Assembly: GCF_013401435.1 (NCBI RefSeq) | Contig: NZ_JACBGN010000053.1 | Coordinates: 1-35,882 of the forward strand | Source: Streptomyces sp. BR123 | GTDB taxonomy: Bacteria; Actinomycetota; Actinomycetes; Streptomycetales; Streptomycetaceae | DNA length: 35,882 nt | Reading direction: 5' to 3' | Shown: positions 33,277-35,882 of the stretch, in pieces | Layout: each line of letters starts with the position of its first letter | Numbering within the stretch: position 1 is the stretch's first letter | Made by a program: the position numbers and the translations under genes | Notes under the pieces: generated by a model | Databases searched by the model: none | Told to the model about the DNA's origin: nothing | Seen by the model: only the letters and a program-made list of their open reading frames with translations

Positions 33277-35778
33277 ATGGCATTCGAGGCAACCACCAGC
33301 AGAGAGTTCTCGCACGGGATCCTGGCCGCCGGCGGCGGCTCCCCGCTCCTCCCGCGATGGACACGGGTACCGGTCGCGGGCGTGGCCGACTACGAGGCAC
33401 CGGTCCCATCCGACCAGGCCGCAACGGTGCGACGGCTGGCGGACGACCTGGCGGTACCGCTGGATTGTGTGCTGTTGGCCGCGCACGCGAAGGTGCTGGC
33501 TGCGCTGAGCAACGAACGAGAGGTCACCACCGGTTACGTCGCCGCCGCCGGCGGCCGGCCACTCCCCTGCCGGCTGACGACCGGTTCCGGCTCATGGAAG
33601 AGCCTGCTGTACCGCACCCGCGACACCGTCGCTCACCTGCAGGCACACCGGGAATTTCCCCTCGACCGTCTCCGGCGTGAACTCGGCCCGGCCGAAACAC
33701 CCTTCGAGACGGTGCTCGATCCCCACGGCACCAATGCCTGCCTCCCTGCAACCGATGACGAGCCGGCCGCCCGGCCGGTCCTGTGGGTGGGCATCTCGCC
33801 CCGCGGCGACGACCGGCTGATACTGCGGCTGCGCTACCGCACCGACGTTCTCGACGCGGACTGCGCCGCCCGGATAGCCGGCTACCACCTCACCGCGCTC
33901 GCGCTGATCGCTGCCGACCCCGATGCCGATCACACAGGCCGGAGCCTGCTGTCGGCAGAGGAGCTCCGTTTCCAGCTTCACGGCCTCGCCGGGCCGGTCC
34001 GAGCCCTGCCCGAGCACCGGGTGCACGAGCTGTTCGAGCAGCGCGTACGGCAGCACCCGGACGCCGTCGCCGCCCAACTCGGCAACCGGAAGTGGACCTA
34101 CCGGGAGCTCAACGCCCGCTCCAACCGCCTGGCCCGCGCCCTGCGCCCCCGAGGACTGCAGCGTGAAGCGGTGGTGGCGGTGGCAATGGAGCGGGACCTG
34201 GACTGGCTGGCCGCGGTCCTGGCCGTCTTCAAAGCCGGAGGCACCTACCTGCCCGTCGAGCCGCACCTGCCCGCCGAACGCATCGGGTCCATGCTGGACC
34301 GTGCCGGATGCCGGCTCGTGGTGACACGGCCGACCGCCGCCCCCACCCTCGGGCAGGCTCTCGCAGTCCGGCCCGCAGTCCAGAAGCTGTTCGTGGACAC
34401 CGCCTACGAACAGGAGCCCTGCGGCACCGATCTCGGGATCGACGTCGCACCCGACCAACTGGCCTACATCTACTTCACCTCCGGCTCGACGGGCGAGCCC
34501 AAGGGAGCCATGTGCGAACACGAAGGCATGCTCAACCACCTCTACGCCAAGATCGACGACCTCGGGATCGGTGCAGGCCAGGTGGTTGCCCAGACCGCGC
34601 CCCAGTGCTTCGACATCTCGCTGTGGCAACTGCTCGCCGCGCTGCTGGTCGGCGGTCGCACCCTGCTGATCGAGCAGGAAGCGATCCTCGACGCCCGACG
34701 GTTCGTCGACACCGTTGCCCGCGGACGGGTCAGCGTGCTGCAGGTCGTCCCCTCCTACCTGGATGTCGTCGTGTCGCATCTCGAGCAGCACCCCCGGACG
34801 CTGCCGGACCTGCGCTACGTGTCGGTCACGGGCGAGCCGCTGAAGAAGGAACTCGCCCAGCGCTGGTTCGCCGTCCAGCCCCGCACCAAGCTCGTCAACG
34901 CCTACGGGCTGACGGAGACCAGCGACGACACCAACCACGAGGTCATGGACCGTGCACCGGAAGCCGACCGCGTCCCACTCGGACGACCTGTGAACAACGT
35001 CCACCTTTATGTCGTCGACGAGCACCTCAATCCGGTGCCGCTCGGCGCGCCCGGAGCGATCGCCTTCTCGGGGGTGTGCGTCGGCCGCGGCTACGTCAAC
35101 GACCCCGAGCGCACCCGGCCCACCTATCTTGCCGATCCCCACCGTGAGGGCATGCGCCTGTATCTCAGCGCCGACCTCGGCCGCTGGCGGCCCGACGGCA
35201 AGCTGGAATTCCTCGGCCGTCGCGACAACCAGGTGAAGATCCGCGGGTTCCGTATCGAAACCGGCGAGATCGAGAACACCCTGCTCCGTGTGCCAGGGGT
35301 GCGGGACAGCGCCGTGGTGGTCGCCGAACGGCCCGACCACAGCACTCACCTGGTGGCCTTCTACACCGCCCCGCACCCCCTCGAAACGGACATCCTGCTG
35401 GACCGGCTGGGCGCGTCATTGCCCAGCTACATGATCCCCTCGGCCGTCCACTGGCTGGAGGGTCTCCCGCTGACCCCCAACAGCAAGATCGACCGAAAGG
35501 TTCTGGCAGCCCTGGCCTCGCAGCTCCACGCAGCCGAGGACGAGATCCAGGTGCCCGGTACGCCCGCCGAACGACAGCTGGCGGCCGCGTGGACGAGCGT
35601 GCTCAGCATTCCGCAGGACGGGATCGACCGGCGCGACAACTTCTTCGACCGGGGCGGCACCTCCCTGTCAGCCGTGAAACTCGCCATCGCCCTGGACCGC
35701 ACCGTGTCCCCGGCAGACGTCACCCGCCACCCCGTTCTCCACGATCTGGCCCGATTCCTGGACGACCCGTCCCCGTGA
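33277..35778 (+). CDS. NRPS-like protein: partial condensation-adenylation-carrier
   Basis: An 833-residue cytosolic protein. Residues 1-235 resemble the C-terminal lobe of a condensation domain; the HHxxxDG lobe is absent. An adenylation domain follows (about 246-745), with A3 YIYFTSGSTGEPKG (397 on), A4 CFDISLWQ (444 on), A5 NAYGLTETS (541 on), A8 DNQVKIRGFRIETGEIE (650 on) and A10 NSKIDRK (Lys737). A carrier domain with GGTSLSA (Ser796) ends the protein. By alignment with GrsA the specificity positions read D-I-W-Q-S-T-A-D-D-K. The two late acidic residues suggest a basic side chain. No thioesterase is present. ATG 33277 follows GAAGGAGAGA, 43 bases after the carrier/membrane protein, so the two form an operon. 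Confidence 0.92.
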   Translation: MAFEATTSREFSHGILAAGGGSPLLPRWTRVPVAGVADYEAPVPSDQAATVRRLADDLAVPLDCVLLAAHAKVLAALSNEREVTTGYVAAAGGRPLPCRLTTGSGSWKSLLYRTRDTVAHLQAHREFPLDRLRRELGPAETPFETVLDPHGTNACLPATDDEPAARPVLWVGISPRGDDRLILRLRYRTDVLDADCAARIAGYHLTALALIAADPDADHTGRSLLSAEELRFQLHGLAGPVRALPEHRVHELFEQRVRQHPDAVAAQLGNRKWTYRELNARSNRLARALRPRGLQREAVVAVAMERDLDWLAAVLAVFKAGGTYLPVEPHLPAERIGSMLDRAGCRLVVTRPTAAPTLGQALAVRPAVQKLFVDTAYEQEPCGTDLGIDVAPDQLAYIYFTSGSTGEPKGAMCEHEGMLNHLYAKIDDLGIGAGQVVAQTAPQCFDISLWQLLAALLVGGRTLLIEQEAILDARRFVDTVARGRVSVLQVVPSYLDVVVSHLEQHPRTLPDLRYVSVTGEPLKKELAQRWFAVQPRTKLVNAYGLTETSDDTNHEVMDRAPEADRVPLGRPVNNVHLYVVDEHLNPVPLGAPGAIAFSGVCVGRGYVNDPERTRPTYLADPHREGMRLYLSADLGRWRPDGKLEFLGRRDNQVKIRGFRIETGEIENTLLRVPGVRDSAVVVAERPDHSTHLVAFYTAPHPLETDILLDRLGASLPSYMIPSAVHWLEGLPLTPNSKIDRKVLAALASQLHAAEDEIQVPGTPAERQLAAAWTSVLSIPQDGIDRRDNFFDRGGTSLSAVKLAIALDRTVSPADVTRHPVLHDLARFLDDPSP

Positions 35779-35855
35779 TTCCCCACCGCACGTCCGGCCT
35801 CCCTTCGACGACCGGCCAGCCTCTCTTGCCTCCCCTCACCGAAAGGACGAAGACC

Positions 35856-35882
35856 ATGTCGTTCACCACCCCCGCCCCGATC
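35856..35882 (+). CDS. next gene of the operon, cut by the window edge
   Basis: ATG 35856, with GAAAGGA about ten bases upstream, opens MSFTTPAPI before the sequence ends. It lies 77 bases past the adenylation protein in the same direction and probably belongs to the same operon. Nine residues are too few to assign a function. Confidence 0.6.

Overview
The window looks like chromosomal DNA from a Streptomyces or close relative. GC is very high, GTG and TTG starts are common, many genes overlap by 4 bases, and the proteins resemble typical actinomycete families. It also carries an unusual number of broken genes. Many have lost an internal block and been rejoined, as is common in accessory or chromosome-arm DNA. 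No tRNA, rRNA or CRISPR array was seen. All assignments come from reading the sequence; no database search was run.

Region 1 (about 1-10965) is a sugar locus, probably for L-arabinose and plant oligosaccharides. It holds an intact L-arabinose isomerase (araA), a GH31 relic, an intact GH1 beta-glucosidase, a galM relic with its middle deleted, an araB relic joined to a piece of araD, a LacI-family regulator, and an intact divergent sugar ABC operon (lipoprotein, double ATPase, permease). The araB relic and the ABC operon have matching promoters: TTGAC(A/G), a 16-base gap, and a -10 buried in a GTTAAC-centred operator. One LacI protein therefore probably controls both.

Region 2 (about 10966-23870) is a patchwork of small conserved proteins, secreted or membrane proteins, regulators and relics. 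The relics include IS5-type transposases, an ABC ATPase, two VOC proteins, a repeat protein cut off head-on by a VOC gene, and an oxidoreductase fused to what looks like the end of an ECF41/SigJ sigma factor. The oxidoreductase keeps a well-matched ECF41-type promoter.

Region 3 (about 23870-28105) holds a two-gene membrane module (DUF318-type permease plus TIGR03943-type partner) with a Zur-like box upstream. It also has relics of an oligopeptide-type ABC ATPase, a zinc alcohol dehydrogenase, a large-subunit catalase tail and an IS701-like transposase, and two small intact genes.

Region 4 (28380-35882, running off the right edge) is the most interesting part. It is a biosynthetic locus with a Sfp-type phosphopantetheinyl transferase, an SbnA/VioB-like PLP enzyme (expected in diaminopropionate supply), a free-standing carrier protein fused to the six-helix, three-lobe terminal region of Pls/PosA-type synthetases, and a separate protein with half a condensation domain, an adenylation domain and a carrier. 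Together these look like a homopoly(amino acid) synthetase split over two proteins, possibly polymerising 2,3-diaminopropionate or another basic amino acid.
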